Of a stretch of DNA of 56,494 nucleotides, positions 34,688 to 43,243 are shown in pieces. The DNA comes from Rufibacter ruber. GTDB taxonomy: Bacteria; Bacteroidota; Bacteroidia; Cytophagales; Hymenobacteraceae. Numbering within the stretch: position 1 is the first letter of the stretch; each line of letters starts with the position of its first letter. Below the pieces are notes generated by a model. That model saw only the letters and a program-made list of their open reading frames with translations, made no database searches and was not told the DNA's origin. The position numbers and the translations under genes were made by a program. The stretch spans positions 1 through 56,494 of the forward strand of contig NZ_LRMM01000029.1 of assembly GCF_001647275.1 (NCBI RefSeq). Reading direction: 5' to 3'.

Positions 34688-35536
34688 ATGCGGTTTGCCC
34701 TGAACACCCTTAATTTTATTCTGTACAGTAACGTGTTCATCTCTGTTTGCGCAACGGGGCTGGTGTGGGAGACCTATCTGCTGAACCAGATGCCCATCTC
34801 ACTGCGCATGGGGGGCATTGTCTTCTTCGCCACCTTGTTCGTCTATAACATAGACAGCCTGTTGCCTTACAAGTTCAACCAGGACGTGCCGCTCACGCCC
34901 CGTACCGAGTGGATTCAGAGCAACCGGCTGGTCTTGATGTCTGTGGCCCTGGCCAGTGCCCTTTGTACCTTTACCCTGTATTGGACCAGCCTCTTTGACC
35001 TCAACTTCTGGTTCCTCCTGCACCTGGTGGTAGTGGCGGGGCTTTATTCTGTACCTGTTATCCCAGACCGGGAAAACTACATTCCCCTGAGAGACATCCC
35101 GCTCCTGAAAGTATTCCTGATTGCTTATGTATGGTCAGCCATCACGGTGCAACTGCCCCTCATGGAAGCAGGGCAGGATCTGTTCTCCACTAACAGTTTG
35201 GTGTTGTTTGCACGCCGCTTTCTGTTCATCTTCGCGCTGACGCTGGTATTTGATATCAGAGATGTGCAAAAAGACGCGCTCACCGGTACTGTGACTTTCC
35301 CGGTAAAATTTGGGATAGAACAGACCAAGCGGCTGGCATTGCTGTCACTGTTCTTGTTCGCGCTGTTGCTGCCCGCCGGGCTGTCTGTTCCGGAGCGGCT
35401 GGCCTTGGGGCTTTCTGGGGTTGGGGCGGCACTGGTGGTTTGGTATGCCCATGAAACCCGTTCACCTTACTACTTCCTCATTCTAGCTGATGGCATGATG
35501 CTTGTCCAGTTCCTGCTGGTGTGGCTGGTGCTGTAA
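34688..35536 (+). CDS. UbiA-like prenyltransferase family membrane protein
   Basis: 282 residues with about eight membrane helices. Two aspartate-rich segments fit the UbiA superfamily: YNIDSLLPYKFNQD (53-66) and FDIRDVQKDALTG (188-200), the second being the better match. Such enzymes transfer prenyl chains to aromatic or other acceptors using magnesium held by the aspartates. The first motif is looser than usual, so the substrate, and even activity, are uncertain; the Bacteroidota genes of this type are mostly annotated as hypothetical. A TATTTTG at 34644-34650 with TTG at 34617-34622 may be an imperfect promoter. Seven bases after the stop begins a palindrome shared with the convergent nnrD/nnrE gene. 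Confidence 0.72.
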   Translation: MRFALNTLNFILYSNVFISVCATGLVWETYLLNQMPISLRMGGIVFFATLFVYNIDSLLPYKFNQDVPLTPRTEWIQSNRLVLMSVALASALCTFTLYWTSLFDLNFWFLLHLVVVAGLYSVPVIPDRENYIPLRDIPLLKVFLIAYVWSAITVQLPLMEAGQDLFSTNSLVLFARRFLFIFALTLVFDIRDVQKDALTGTVTFPVKFGIEQTKRLALLSLFLFALLLPAGLSVPERLALGLSGVGAALVVWYAHETRSPYYFLILADGMMLVQFLLVWLVL

Positions 35537-35543
35537 CCAAAAG

Positions 35544-35583
35544 GCGTTTCTGGCCTGTTTTTCTGAAAACAGGCCGAAAACAG
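35544..35583. repeat. Dispersed palindrome copy 14 between convergent genes
   Basis: gcgtttctggcctgtttttc is followed by tgaaaacaggccgaaaacagg. It occupies nearly all of the 52-base gap between two convergent stop codons (7 bases from one, 5 from the other), a position expected of a bidirectional terminator. Confidence 0.85.
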
Positions 35584-35588
35584 GAATA

Positions 35589-37103
35589 CTACTTTTCCTG
35601 CTGCAGCACCCGCTGGAAGGCTGCCCCCAAATATCTGTAAAGGTCTGAGGCAATAAGGGAAGTCTGCCCCTCTTTCTCGGCGGCCACATCACCTGCCAGG
35701 CCGTGCAGGTACACACCCAGCAGACACGTCTCCAGCGCTGAATATCCCTGCGCCCGCAGCCCCGTCAAAATTCCCGTGAGCACATCTCCTGTACCGCCGG
35801 TGGCCATGCCCGCATTGCCGGTGCTGTTAAAGTAGAATTCGCCGCTGGGCGTGCCAATACATGTATGGGCGCCTTTGAGTACTACAAAACACTGGTGTTC
35901 CCGGCAGAAGCTGTGCAGCAGCTGCAGCCGGTGGAAATCATTTTTGGCGGGCCCCACCAACCGCTCAAACTCTTTGGGGTGCGGTGTGAGAATACTGTCT
36001 GCGGGAAGGTTTGTTAACAGCATTCTGTCTGCGGCCAGCAGGTTGAGCGCATCTGCATCCAGAACCAAGGGTGGCAACGGGTTTCTGAAAAGCAGTTCCA
36101 TGGCCACCCTTGACTCCTCTGCCTGCCCTAGGCCCGGGCCAATGCCCAGGCAGTCATATTTCTTCAGATCTGAAGGAAAGGTAGAAAAGTGAAATTCATG
36201 GGCGTCAATGAGGGCCATGGCTTCGGGCACCGCCGTCTGTAGAATGGGGTATCCTGCCTGAGGTACTTGTACTGTCAGCAGCCCCAGCCCCGCCCGCAGG
36301 GCAGCCTGTGCGGCCAAGGTGGCGGCCCCCATCTTGCCATAGCTTCCGCCAATTAACAAGGCATGGCCAAAGGTGCCCTTGTGGGAGAACTTTAGCCGGG
36401 GGCGTAGGAGCTGTTTTATCTTATGGAGGGTCACCAAGGCATAAGGAGAGGTCACTTGCTGTAAGAAGCCCGGGTGCAGCCCAATAGGAACCACCTGCCA
36501 CTCCCCCACATAGGTGCCAGAGGCTGGGAGCAGAAACGCCAGCTTAGGCTGTTCAAAAGAAACGGTGTACGCAGCCTGCACCACCTGGCTCCCGGGTGGG
36601 GTAGGTTCATCTGCAAACAGACCTGAAGGAATGTCAACGGCCACTACCGTGGCACTGCCTGAGTTGAGGTGCGCAACCAACTGCGCGTAGATTCCCTCTA
36701 AGGGCCGTGTCAGCCCAGAGCCAAATAGGGCGTCTAGCACCACTGCCTGGGTAGACAAGGCAGGGAAATCTTCTGGAGACTGTAGGTTGGCTTGTGAGAT
36801 TTCTTCTGGGAGCCGCTCTAAGTTTTGGGTAAAGTCTGCAGAGCGGTTTTGCTCCGGACCGGTTAGGAAAACATAGACATCATACGCCCGCTGGTGCAGC
36901 AAACGGGCAACAGCCAAGCCATCGCCGCCGTTGTTGCCGGGGCCGCAGAAAATATAGAAAGGCCGCTCCCGCTGGAAATGCTGCTCCAGCCACTGCACCA
37001 GCGCCGTAGCCGCCCGCTCCATCAAGTCCAGGGAGGAGATGGGTTCCTGGGCAATGGTGTAGGCATCAGCGTCTCGGGTTTGGGCGGCAGAGAGAATTTT
37101 CAT
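35589..37103 (-). CDS. Bifunctional NAD(P)HX epimerase/dehydratase
   Basis: 504 residues that repair hydrated NAD(P)H. The N-terminal YjeF_N epimerase domain (about 1-210) has the signature CGPGNNGGDGLAVARLL (53-69). The C-terminal kinase-like dehydratase domain (about 225-500) has GGSYGKMGAATLAAQAALRAGLG, GIGPGLGQ, TPHPKEFERL and the catalytic GTGD (437-440). The fusion is the common bacterial NnrE-NnrD arrangement. It starts at ATG 37103 and is convergent with the UbiA-like gene. Confidence 0.94.
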   Translation of the reverse strand: MKILSAAQTRDADAYTIAQEPISSLDLMERAATALVQWLEQHFQRERPFYIFCGPGNNGGDGLAVARLLHQRAYDVYVFLTGPEQNRSADFTQNLERLPEEISQANLQSPEDFPALSTQAVVLDALFGSGLTRPLEGIYAQLVAHLNSGSATVVAVDIPSGLFADEPTPPGSQVVQAAYTVSFEQPKLAFLLPASGTYVGEWQVVPIGLHPGFLQQVTSPYALVTLHKIKQLLRPRLKFSHKGTFGHALLIGGSYGKMGAATLAAQAALRAGLGLLTVQVPQAGYPILQTAVPEAMALIDAHEFHFSTFPSDLKKYDCLGIGPGLGQAEESRVAMELLFRNPLPPLVLDADALNLLAADRMLLTNLPADSILTPHPKEFERLVGPAKNDFHRLQLLHSFCREHQCFVVLKGAHTCIGTPSGEFYFNSTGNAGMATGGTGDVLTGILTGLRAQGYSALETCLLGVYLHGLAGDVAAEKEGQTSLIASDLYRYLGAAFQRVLQQEK

Positions 37104-37390
37104 GGGGACTGGTTTATCGCGAATGGTGCCTTTCTGGGAGTAGTTTCGGCTTTGCCGCTTTTCCTCTTGCGTAGAGCTGGTTTTTCGTTTTAAGGTGGTA
37201 AACTCAACTGGCAGTGTAAGGTTCTACCGTGTTCGGCTTGAGCTTGTGAACAGCACTGCAAAAGCATTAAGTGATGAAGGTAAATACTTGCTTGCTTTGC
37301 CCGGCAAAGGCGGCAGGCACATAGGCACCTGGCGGGCATTGCGGTGAACACGCAGACTACAGCAAAAATTGCGCATTCACAACCAACAAT

Positions 37391-38182
37391 CTAAAACTGA
37401 AGGGCGAATCCCATTCCCAGTTCGCCGTTGGGGAGAACGGTGGGGGCGAGGGTGGCGTTCAGGCCTTTGTTCCGCATGATACGGTCATGCACAAAATATA
37501 CGGCATTGACAGAGAGAATGCCTATGCCGGCACCGGCCAGCACATCAGACATCCAGTGTTCATTGTTCAGAACGCGCATGACCCCCGTGGCCGAGGCAAT
37601 GGTGTAGCTCCCCACGCTGATCCAGGGGCTCTTGTCTCTGAACTCTTTGTCTACAATGGTGGCAATGGTAAAGGCATACGAGGTATGGCCCGAAGGGAAG
37701 GCCCTTGGTTCGCCGTTAGGCCGCTCAACCCCCGTTGAGATCTTGATAGGATAGGTCATGGCCGTAGTCAACAACCCCGAAGCCAGCAGCAACCCCGTTT
37801 GCCTTCTGATGTCATGCTTGTTCTGTGACGAGAAGAGGTTAAAGCTGTACAAGCCAACAATGGGCACAAAAAACAGATAATCGTCTGCCTTGGTCTGGAA
37901 GTTGGGGAATGCCCGGCGTGCATCACGGCTGGCGTCATAGCTGCTGTAAAACCCGTTGTCTCTTATGGTGGAGATACCGGCTGCAATGAGAATAACAGAG
38001 GGAACTACCGCCCTTTTTATAAACCTCCCCGTCTTAGACTGACTGTCTTGGGCGGCGGGTGTAGCCGTCACTTCTCTGGCGGCAACAACTGCAGAGGTGT
38101 CTGTGGCCTGGTTCTGGGCCACGGCCCCCAAGGTGAAAGAAACCCAGAGGAGATGCGTTGTGATAAACTTGGTTAGCGCCAC
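37391..38182 (-). CDS. PAP2-family phosphatase (paralog 1)
   Basis: 263 residues with a GTG start at 38182; no in-frame ATG was found nearby upstream. A signal peptide ends near AVAQN. The three phosphatase motifs are present: K-x6-RP (KISTGVERP), PSGHTS, and RVLNNEHWMSD corresponding to SR-x5-H-x3-D. It is probably an envelope lipid or undecaprenyl-diphosphate phosphatase with several membrane helices. It is a tandem paralog of 38497-39339, from which it is separated by 314 bases that contain a palindrome. Confidence 0.88.
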   Translation of the reverse strand: MALTKFITTHLLWVSFTLGAVAQNQATDTSAVVAAREVTATPAAQDSQSKTGRFIKRAVVPSVILIAAGISTIRDNGFYSSYDASRDARRAFPNFQTKADDYLFFVPIVGLYSFNLFSSQNKHDIRRQTGLLLASGLLTTAMTYPIKISTGVERPNGEPRAFPSGHTSYAFTIATIVDKEFRDKSPWISVGSYTIASATGVMRVLNNEHWMSDVLAGAGIGILSVNAVYFVHDRIMRNKGLNATLAPTVLPNGELGMGFALQF

Positions 38183-38496
38183 GGTCTTCTTTGTTATAGG
38201 GTAGCTGCGTCGGTTAGGAGCATCATCAAAATAGGGGAACCCGGGTTACTGTAACCGGTTTTGTGCGTAGAGCCTGTTTAAAATAAGTCTTTCGTGCTGC
38301 CAAGGTCCCGCCAGGAACCTGCCTTGCCGCATTTTTTGCCTGGTAGCCACTGCTCCCAGAAAAAAAACTCATCTGGAGAACCTCCCTTTGCCCCGCTTCA
38401 ACAATAATGACAACATGTAAACATGCCCTTAAGTTGATTTCCTGTTTTAGGGCTGTTTTCCCAAAAGTAGCCCTAAAACAGGAAACAGTGTATATG
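38183..38496. other. Gap between the two PAP2 genes
   Basis: Apart from the palindrome at 38438-38485, no gene, promoter match or repeat is recognised in this 314-base stretch. Confidence 0.5.
38438..38485. repeat. Dispersed palindrome copy 15 (AAAAGTAG variant)
   Basis: tttcctgttttagggctg pairs with a right arm agccctaaaacaggaaa; the inner part is ttttcccaaaagtag. It begins 12 bases beyond the stop of the second PAP2 gene. Confidence 0.8.
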
Positions 38497-39339
38497 TTAG
38501 TTCAACGGAATTACCATGGCCACCCCCGGCGTGCCGTTAAACATCACAGTTGGCACCACTTGTGCGTTGAAGCCTCTGTTCTTGAACCAGCGGTCATGCG
38601 CCAGGTACACCAGGTTGGTAGACAGTATGCCTACGCCGGCACCCGCCAGTACATCTGAGAACCAGTGGGCGTCATTGAGCACCCGCATCATACCGGTAAC
38701 CCCGGCGGTGGTGTAACTGGCAATGCCAATCCATTTGCTTTTCCCCCTGAACTCGCGGCTCACCATGGTGGCTACCACAAAGGCGTACGTAGTGTGGCCG
38801 GAAGGAAAGGAGTAGCTGTTCTCCTCGTTGGGGCGGGGCACTGCCGTCACTTTTTTCAGAGGCCACAGCAGGGCAGAGGCCAGCGCCGCTGATCCCGCCA
38901 GCAGCCCCACCTGGCGCGTGACATCGTGCCGGTTCTGAGACGAGAAAATATCAAACACCAACAGCCCGGCCGCCGGTGCGAAGATCAGGAAGTCATCAAC
39001 ATCTGATTTAAAATTAGGGAACGGCTTGGTTCTGAAGTCATATCTGAAGTCTTGCCGGTCATACAGGCCGTTGTCAATCATAAGCAGGCCCACCCCAACA
39101 AAGATGGCGGGGGCAATAAGCCTTTTGCGCAGCGCCCCTTTCTGTAAGGCAGGGTCAAGCGTAGAGACAGGCACCCCGGCCTTGGTGGTATCTGGTTCAG
39201 TTAACGTCACCGTGGTCTGCAGCGTGTCTGACGTCACCTGCGCCAGGGCCGGGGCTGGCAGTAAGGCGAACCATAGGCAAGGCACTAGCGCTAGGTGGCG
39301 CAGTGACTCAAGGAGATTGAAGGTAGGAATCTGTGTCAT
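38497..39339 (-). CDS. PAP2-family phosphatase (paralog 2)
   Basis: 280 residues from ATG 39339 with a signal peptide ending near ALAQV. Motifs are KKVTAVPRP, PSGHTTYAF and RVLNDAHWFSD. It is closely related along its whole length to the neighbouring paralog (for example IFSSQNRHD-x-x-RQ-x-GLL and HWxSDVLAGAGxGILS in both), so the pair arose by tandem duplication. It is likely an inner-membrane lipid phosphate phosphatase with its active site facing the periplasm. A C9 tract lies about 83 bases upstream. Confidence 0.88.
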   Translation of the reverse strand: MTQIPTFNLLESLRHLALVPCLWFALLPAPALAQVTSDTLQTTVTLTEPDTTKAGVPVSTLDPALQKGALRKRLIAPAIFVGVGLLMIDNGLYDRQDFRYDFRTKPFPNFKSDVDDFLIFAPAAGLLVFDIFSSQNRHDVTRQVGLLAGSAALASALLWPLKKVTAVPRPNEENSYSFPSGHTTYAFVVATMVSREFRGKSKWIGIASYTTAGVTGMMRVLNDAHWFSDVLAGAGVGILSTNLVYLAHDRWFKNRGFNAQVVPTVMFNGTPGVAMVIPLN

Positions 39340-39568
39340 AACAAACGTGGTCTGGTGAGTAGAACTTCCGTTTGTACGCGCAAACAGTGGTCTAGTTATC
39401 CTTCACCATATTTTGCAGATTCCCCCCCCCTTCCGCCCGCGGCCGGTCCATTGCCTTGGGAACAAAGCGCCGGGGCCGGGCATGTTGTACAGCCGAGCGG
39501 TTCTTACGGGAGAGGCGGTGGCTTGCCGGCGGGTGTGGCAGTTTTGCCTGGGGCTATTGCGGAAGGTG

Positions 39569-39608
39569 CTGTTTTGGGGCTGTTTTCCTAAAAGTAGCCC
39601 TAAAACAG
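39569..39608. repeat. Dispersed palindrome copy 16 (AAAAGTAG variant)
   Basis: ctgttttggggctgttttcc is followed by taaaagtagccctaaaacag. It ends five bases from the stop codon of the leftward MORN/TonB-C gene. Confidence 0.8.
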
Positions 39609-39612
39609 AATG

Positions 39613-40758
39613 CTATTTTCCCTCTTCAAGTGGGGCGAAAAACCTTGTCTCCGCATAAAAGCTGTTTTCTTTAAAGGAGACATGCAGCTGCATAGAATAC
39701 CTGCTGGGCTGTTGGTCTACCAGGGCAGGCTGCCATTTTCCAGTGCTGGCCACTATTTTTTTAAGGTGTTCAACCAGAGAAGGCGGTGGGGTGCCAAAGG
39801 AGTTGGAAGGGTGAATGTTGACTACCTCGCCTTGCGTATTCACCTCAAAATTGATGTTGACAATGCCCGTGAAAAGAGTTTCTTCTGCACTGCGGGGCCG
39901 GTTTCTGATCTGGGCAACTATTTCTTTGTTGAGGTTTTCATTCCCGCCCCTATACCCAGGAACCTTGATGGCACGCTTGTCCCTGGGCTTGACCACTACA
40001 CAATTGGGGCTGAATAGAAATGTTTCGCCTTTGAGCACCTGATCTGGCTCTTGCAAAAACCTGAACCGGGTCTTGTCCTGGTAGGTGTCTCTGGGGGAGG
40101 TGCCTTTGGTAAATTTACCCTCTTTGAATTTTTCCTGAAAGTAGACGTACCCGTCTCTTCTGTGGTATAGCCAATTGCCCTCCATTAACCCGTTCTTGAC
40201 CTTGCCTTCTATGATATCAAAGTTCTCAATCTTTACTGTCCCGTTTCCGTTGGCTACTGTTTGCTTTCCGTCCCGGTCCCAGGCTTCTAAGACATAGACG
40301 GAGTCCTGGGAAAACCTTAGGGTGATCTGTGGCTTCCCGTTTTCATACCAGTAATACCAAAGCCCTTGCCTCTTATTGTCTGCATAGTGGCCGCTAAAGG
40401 CCGGGAGGCCGGTTCTATGGTGGTAACCTGAAAACAGGCCCTCTTTCTTCCTGTTTTCATAGTTGCCGGTGAACGTAACCACACTGTCTCTGGAGAGGTC
40501 TTTCACGGCACCGGTGAAAAAGCCGTCTGGGGTTAACCTGGTGTAGCGGTACGTCACAGCGCACTGCGGTTTCACTAAGTGCCACCCTGCCTCATAATAG
40601 AACACCACACTGTCTGGCCCCAATTGTCTGTAAGAGACGGTATAATCATCTTTGGCCGTAGTTTCCTGGCCCCAACACGGTAAGAACGGCAGGAATGGGA
40701 AAGCCAGCCCTAGAAGAATCTGCTTTGAAAACCTTATGAAATGCCAGCTCAGGAACAT
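39613..40758 (-). CDS. Exported MORN-repeat protein with TonB C-terminal-like domain
   Basis: 381 residues. The N-terminus (SKQILLGLAFPFLPFLPCWGQ) is a signal peptide or anchor. About 60-240 carries MORN/YwqK-like units (GLFSGYHHRTGLPAFSGHY, GLWYYWYENGKPQ, GNWLYHRRDGYVYFQEKFKEGKF). The last 100 residues resemble a TonB C-terminal domain (FTGIVNINFEVNTQGEVVNIH, LKKIVASTGKWQPA). No proline-rich TonB linker is present, so it is unlikely to be a functioning energy transducer; this domain pair occurs in Bacteroidota envelope proteins of unknown role. A -7-like TATTTTTG (minus strand, 40827-40834) may be its promoter. Confidence 0.75.
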   Translation of the reverse strand: MFLSWHFIRFSKQILLGLAFPFLPFLPCWGQETTAKDDYTVSYRQLGPDSVVFYYEAGWHLVKPQCAVTYRYTRLTPDGFFTGAVKDLSRDSVVTFTGNYENRKKEGLFSGYHHRTGLPAFSGHYADNKRQGLWYYWYENGKPQITLRFSQDSVYVLEAWDRDGKQTVANGNGTVKIENFDIIEGKVKNGLMEGNWLYHRRDGYVYFQEKFKEGKFTKGTSPRDTYQDKTRFRFLQEPDQVLKGETFLFSPNCVVVKPRDKRAIKVPGYRGGNENLNKEIVAQIRNRPRSAEETLFTGIVNINFEVNTQGEVVNIHPSNSFGTPPPSLVEHLKKIVASTGKWQPALVDQQPSRYSMQLHVSFKENSFYAETRFFAPLEEGK

Positions 40759-40925
40759 ATAGGATATAAAATGAGTATTAAATCAGGAAATCTGAAAGAA
40801 TGTTTTTGATAGAAGAAGGGACCGTACAAAAATAAGGTTTCAACGCAATAGTTGGTAGACAGAATTCTGCTAGTTATCTGGTTTCTGAAAAGATTAATTG
40901 AATACACATATACCACTTTAAACGC

Positions 40926-42347
40926 ATGCTTACCGGACGCGTCAATGCCCCTGAGATCAACACCCGCCACGGCTGGCTCAACACAGACCGGGACTACACG
41001 CTCAAAGACTTCAGGGGGAAGGTTGTACTGCTGGATTTCTGGACCTTTGGGTGTATTAACTGCCAGCACCTGCTGCCAGACCTGAAGCGCCTGGAGCAGG
41101 AGTACCCCACTGAACTGGTGGTCATTGGCGTGCACTCAGCCAAGTTTGACGCTGAAAAACGAACGGCTGCCATACGGCAGGCCATCCTTAAATTTGGGAT
41201 TTCCCACCCCGTGGTCAATGACGCCGACTTTGAGGTCTGGAAGCAGTACGCGGTCAACGCGTGGCCAACGGTGGTGCTCATTGACCCCAACGGCAAGGTG
41301 GTGGGGCAGAAGTCAGGCGAAGGGATCTATGACATTATCAAACCGTATCTGGAGGAACTGATCCAGACGTTTGGAGATCGTTTGAACCGGGACCCGCTGC
41401 CTTTCATCAAAGAAAAACCAGTAGAAGCCCCTTTACGCTTTCCCTCTAAACTCATGGCAGATGACACCAGCCACCTGTACCTCGCAGACAGCGGGCACCA
41501 CCGCCTGCTCAGGCTCACACCTCAGGGGCAGGTGGTGGCGGTCATTGGCAGCGGTCGGCAGGGGTTCACCAACGGCGGCTACGCCGAAGCCCAATTTAAT
41601 GAGCCGCACGGGTTGGCGCTGCACGGCCAGTTTCTGTACGTGGCAGATGCCAAGAACAATGCCATCAGAAAAGTAAACCTTGCCACCCGGCAAGTAACCA
41701 CCGTTGCCGGAACCGGGGAGTTGAGCTATTATTTCTTCTATGAGCAGGTGGGTGTGCCGGTGAACCCCAACAGCCCCTGGGACCTGGCCGTGGTAGAAGA
41801 CCAGCTCTACATTGCCAGCGCCGGCAACCACCAGCTCCTGCGTCTGGACCTGGCCACTGAGAAAGTCTTCCGCTTTGCGGGCACCGGCCGCGAAGCCCTC
41901 GCAGACGGCCCCCTCCCTGATGCCGCTTTTAATCAACCCAGCGGGCTCGCCCTTATCAACCACACGCTCTATGTGGCAGACCCAGAGGCCAGCGCCGTGC
42001 GGGCCGTTGACCTGTGCCAAGGCACCGTGACCACCCTCATAGGCCGCGGCCTGTTTGAGTTTGGAGATGAAGACGGCGATTTTGATGAGGCTTACCTGCA
42101 GCACTGTCTGGGCATTGCCGCGCATGCCGGGAATTTATTTCTGGCAGACACTTACAACGGGAAGATTAAGTTTCTGGACCTGGAAAGGCAACGCATCAAA
42201 ACCATAGTCTCCGGGCTGGAGGAACCCAATGATGTGCTGGTGCACCAAGGGTATCTCTGGATTACCAACACCAACGCCCATGAACTCTGGCGGGTGCACC
42301 TGGAGACCTGGGAGCGGGAAGTGGTAGACGTGCGGTTGCCTCTGTGA
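40926..42347 (+). CDS. Thioredoxin-NHL beta-propeller fusion (NHLRC2-like)
   Basis: 473 residues. The first ~150 form a TlpA/thioredoxin-like domain with redox pair C43/C46 in DFWTFGCINCQHLLPDL. The remainder is a set of NHL-type propeller repeats (for example LYLADSGHHRLLRLTPQGQVV, LYVADAKNNAIRKVNLATRQVTTVAGTG, LFLADTYNGKIKFLDL). This is the layout of the animal protein NHLRC2 and its bacterial relatives. No signal peptide is seen, so it should be cytoplasmic, unusual for a TlpA-like thioredoxin. Function unknown; a thiol-redox role with a propeller for partner binding is inferred. Confidence 0.85.
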   Translation: MLTGRVNAPEINTRHGWLNTDRDYTLKDFRGKVVLLDFWTFGCINCQHLLPDLKRLEQEYPTELVVIGVHSAKFDAEKRTAAIRQAILKFGISHPVVNDADFEVWKQYAVNAWPTVVLIDPNGKVVGQKSGEGIYDIIKPYLEELIQTFGDRLNRDPLPFIKEKPVEAPLRFPSKLMADDTSHLYLADSGHHRLLRLTPQGQVVAVIGSGRQGFTNGGYAEAQFNEPHGLALHGQFLYVADAKNNAIRKVNLATRQVTTVAGTGELSYYFFYEQVGVPVNPNSPWDLAVVEDQLYIASAGNHQLLRLDLATEKVFRFAGTGREALADGPLPDAAFNQPSGLALINHTLYVADPEASAVRAVDLCQGTVTTLIGRGLFEFGDEDGDFDEAYLQHCLGIAAHAGNLFLADTYNGKIKFLDLERQRIKTIVSGLEEPNDVLVHQGYLWITNTNAHELWRVHLETWEREVVDVRLPL

Positions 42348-42365
42348 TCTTGAGCAGATAAGTTT

Positions 42366-42406
42366 TGCGTTTTGGAGCTGTTTTAAGAAAAACAGCTCCA
42401 AAACAG
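42366..42406. repeat. Dispersed palindrome copy 17
   Basis: gcgttttggagctgttttaa pairs with gaaaaacagctccaaaacagg. The inner arm is GGAGCTG/CAGCTCC, another compensated variant of GGCCTG/CAGGCC. It begins 18 bases after the stop of the NHL protein. Confidence 0.82.
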
Positions 42407-42461
42407 GACCTGAGCTGATAACAGGTACAAACAGACGCTTGCGGCAGTGACGGAGTTATCC

Positions 42462-42600
42462 CAGAACCGCGTTCCCTGCTACGGCCAACCTACCCGACGC
42501 TGAGTGGCTGCCCCGCTGTTAAAAGCAGAGAGGCTTCTGCATACGAAGAGCCTGTTCCCCTGAAAGGAGAAATTTGGTGATGGTTTTAACCGCGGTTCTG
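42462..42600. repeat. 10-bp inverted repeat in the NHL-DinB gap
   Basis: CAGAACCGCG at 42462-42471 is repeated inverted at 42591-42600, with 119 bases between. No coding sequence lies inside. It may be chance or a long-range RNA stem. Confidence 0.35.
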
Positions 42601-42608
42601 TAACACCA

Positions 42609-43172
42609 TCACGCCACCAAACCAACAGGCACCTGTGCCAGTGCCCGCTGGGCCTGCCGTACGTGGCGCTGCTGGTGCAGAACCACAAACGCGAAAGCCT
42701 CGCCGGTGCGCAGCTTCAGGAGCCGGAAGAACTCTACCGGTATGGTTTTCTGATTGAGATCGGCTTTGGCTGCAGCGGTTAATAGATATAGCAGCTTTTC
42801 CTGGTGTTGCAGAAACTCAGGAAGGACCTCTGGGGAAAGAGTGCTGTGGCGCGGGTTCATGTGTTGAAGCGTCTTGTGCTTCTTCACGTTGCCGGGGTTG
42901 ACCAAATCCAGCGACTTCCTGCCCAGCCAGGAATACCGCACGGGCTGGGGCTCAGAAAGCGCGGGAGCGGCCGCCACGGCTTTTTCTAAATACGGAAGGT
43001 AAAAGCGGCTGTAGCGGTTCAGGTGCTCCAGGCACTCCAAGATGCTCCAGCCGGTGGCGTGGGGCTTGAAGTGGAGTGCGGCGTCTTCCAATGTCAGGAA
43101 CTCTGTTGAAACAGTGCCTTGTAGCGCCTGTACCTGCGTCTGGAGCTGTGAGAGAAGGGTAGAGGTGTCCAT
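42609..43172 (-). CDS. DinB-family metal-dependent protein
   Basis: 187 residues from ATG 43172. A promoter-like element at 43197-43224 lies between this codon and the upstream start at 43223, so the shorter form is preferred. The four-helix DinB fold is indicated by WSILECLEHLNRYSRFYLPYLEKA with a metal-ligand histidine, and by VVLHQQRHVRQAQRAL with the two others. DinB proteins are thiol-transferase-like or stress proteins of mostly unknown substrate. It follows the Crp/Fnr gene by 71 bases on the same strand. Confidence 0.85.
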   Translation of the reverse strand: MDTSTLLSQLQTQVQALQGTVSTEFLTLEDAALHFKPHATGWSILECLEHLNRYSRFYLPYLEKAVAAAPALSEPQPVRYSWLGRKSLDLVNPGNVKKHKTLQHMNPRHSTLSPEVLPEFLQHQEKLLYLLTAAAKADLNQKTIPVEFFRLLKLRTGEAFAFVVLHQQRHVRQAQRALAQVPVGLVA

Positions 43173-43196
43173 ATGTGCTTGTCGTTTTCTTGCGGG

Positions 43197-43224
43197 CAAA
43201 GGTAGCGGGCGGGGCAACGGCAAA
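43197..43224 (-). promoter_or_regulatory. Likely promoter of the DinB gene
   Basis: On the minus strand, TTTG (43224-43221), a 16-base spacer and TACCTTTG (43204-43197). The -7 match is exact and the spacer slightly short. Transcription would begin near 43190, about 18 bases before ATG 43172. Confidence 0.5.
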
Positions 43225-43243
43225 CCTTGACCAGAATCAAGAT

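Noticed and set aside
37391-39339. PAP2 pair considered as part of a defence or retron-like system
   Set aside because: Both have normal phosphatase motifs and signal peptides, and there is no reverse transcriptase, nuclease or effector gene nearby.
39355-39674. Several overlapping plus-strand frames around 39.4-39.7 kb
   Set aside because: They run over the C9 tract, a palindrome and the 3' end of the minus-strand MORN/TonB-C gene; no domain is seen.
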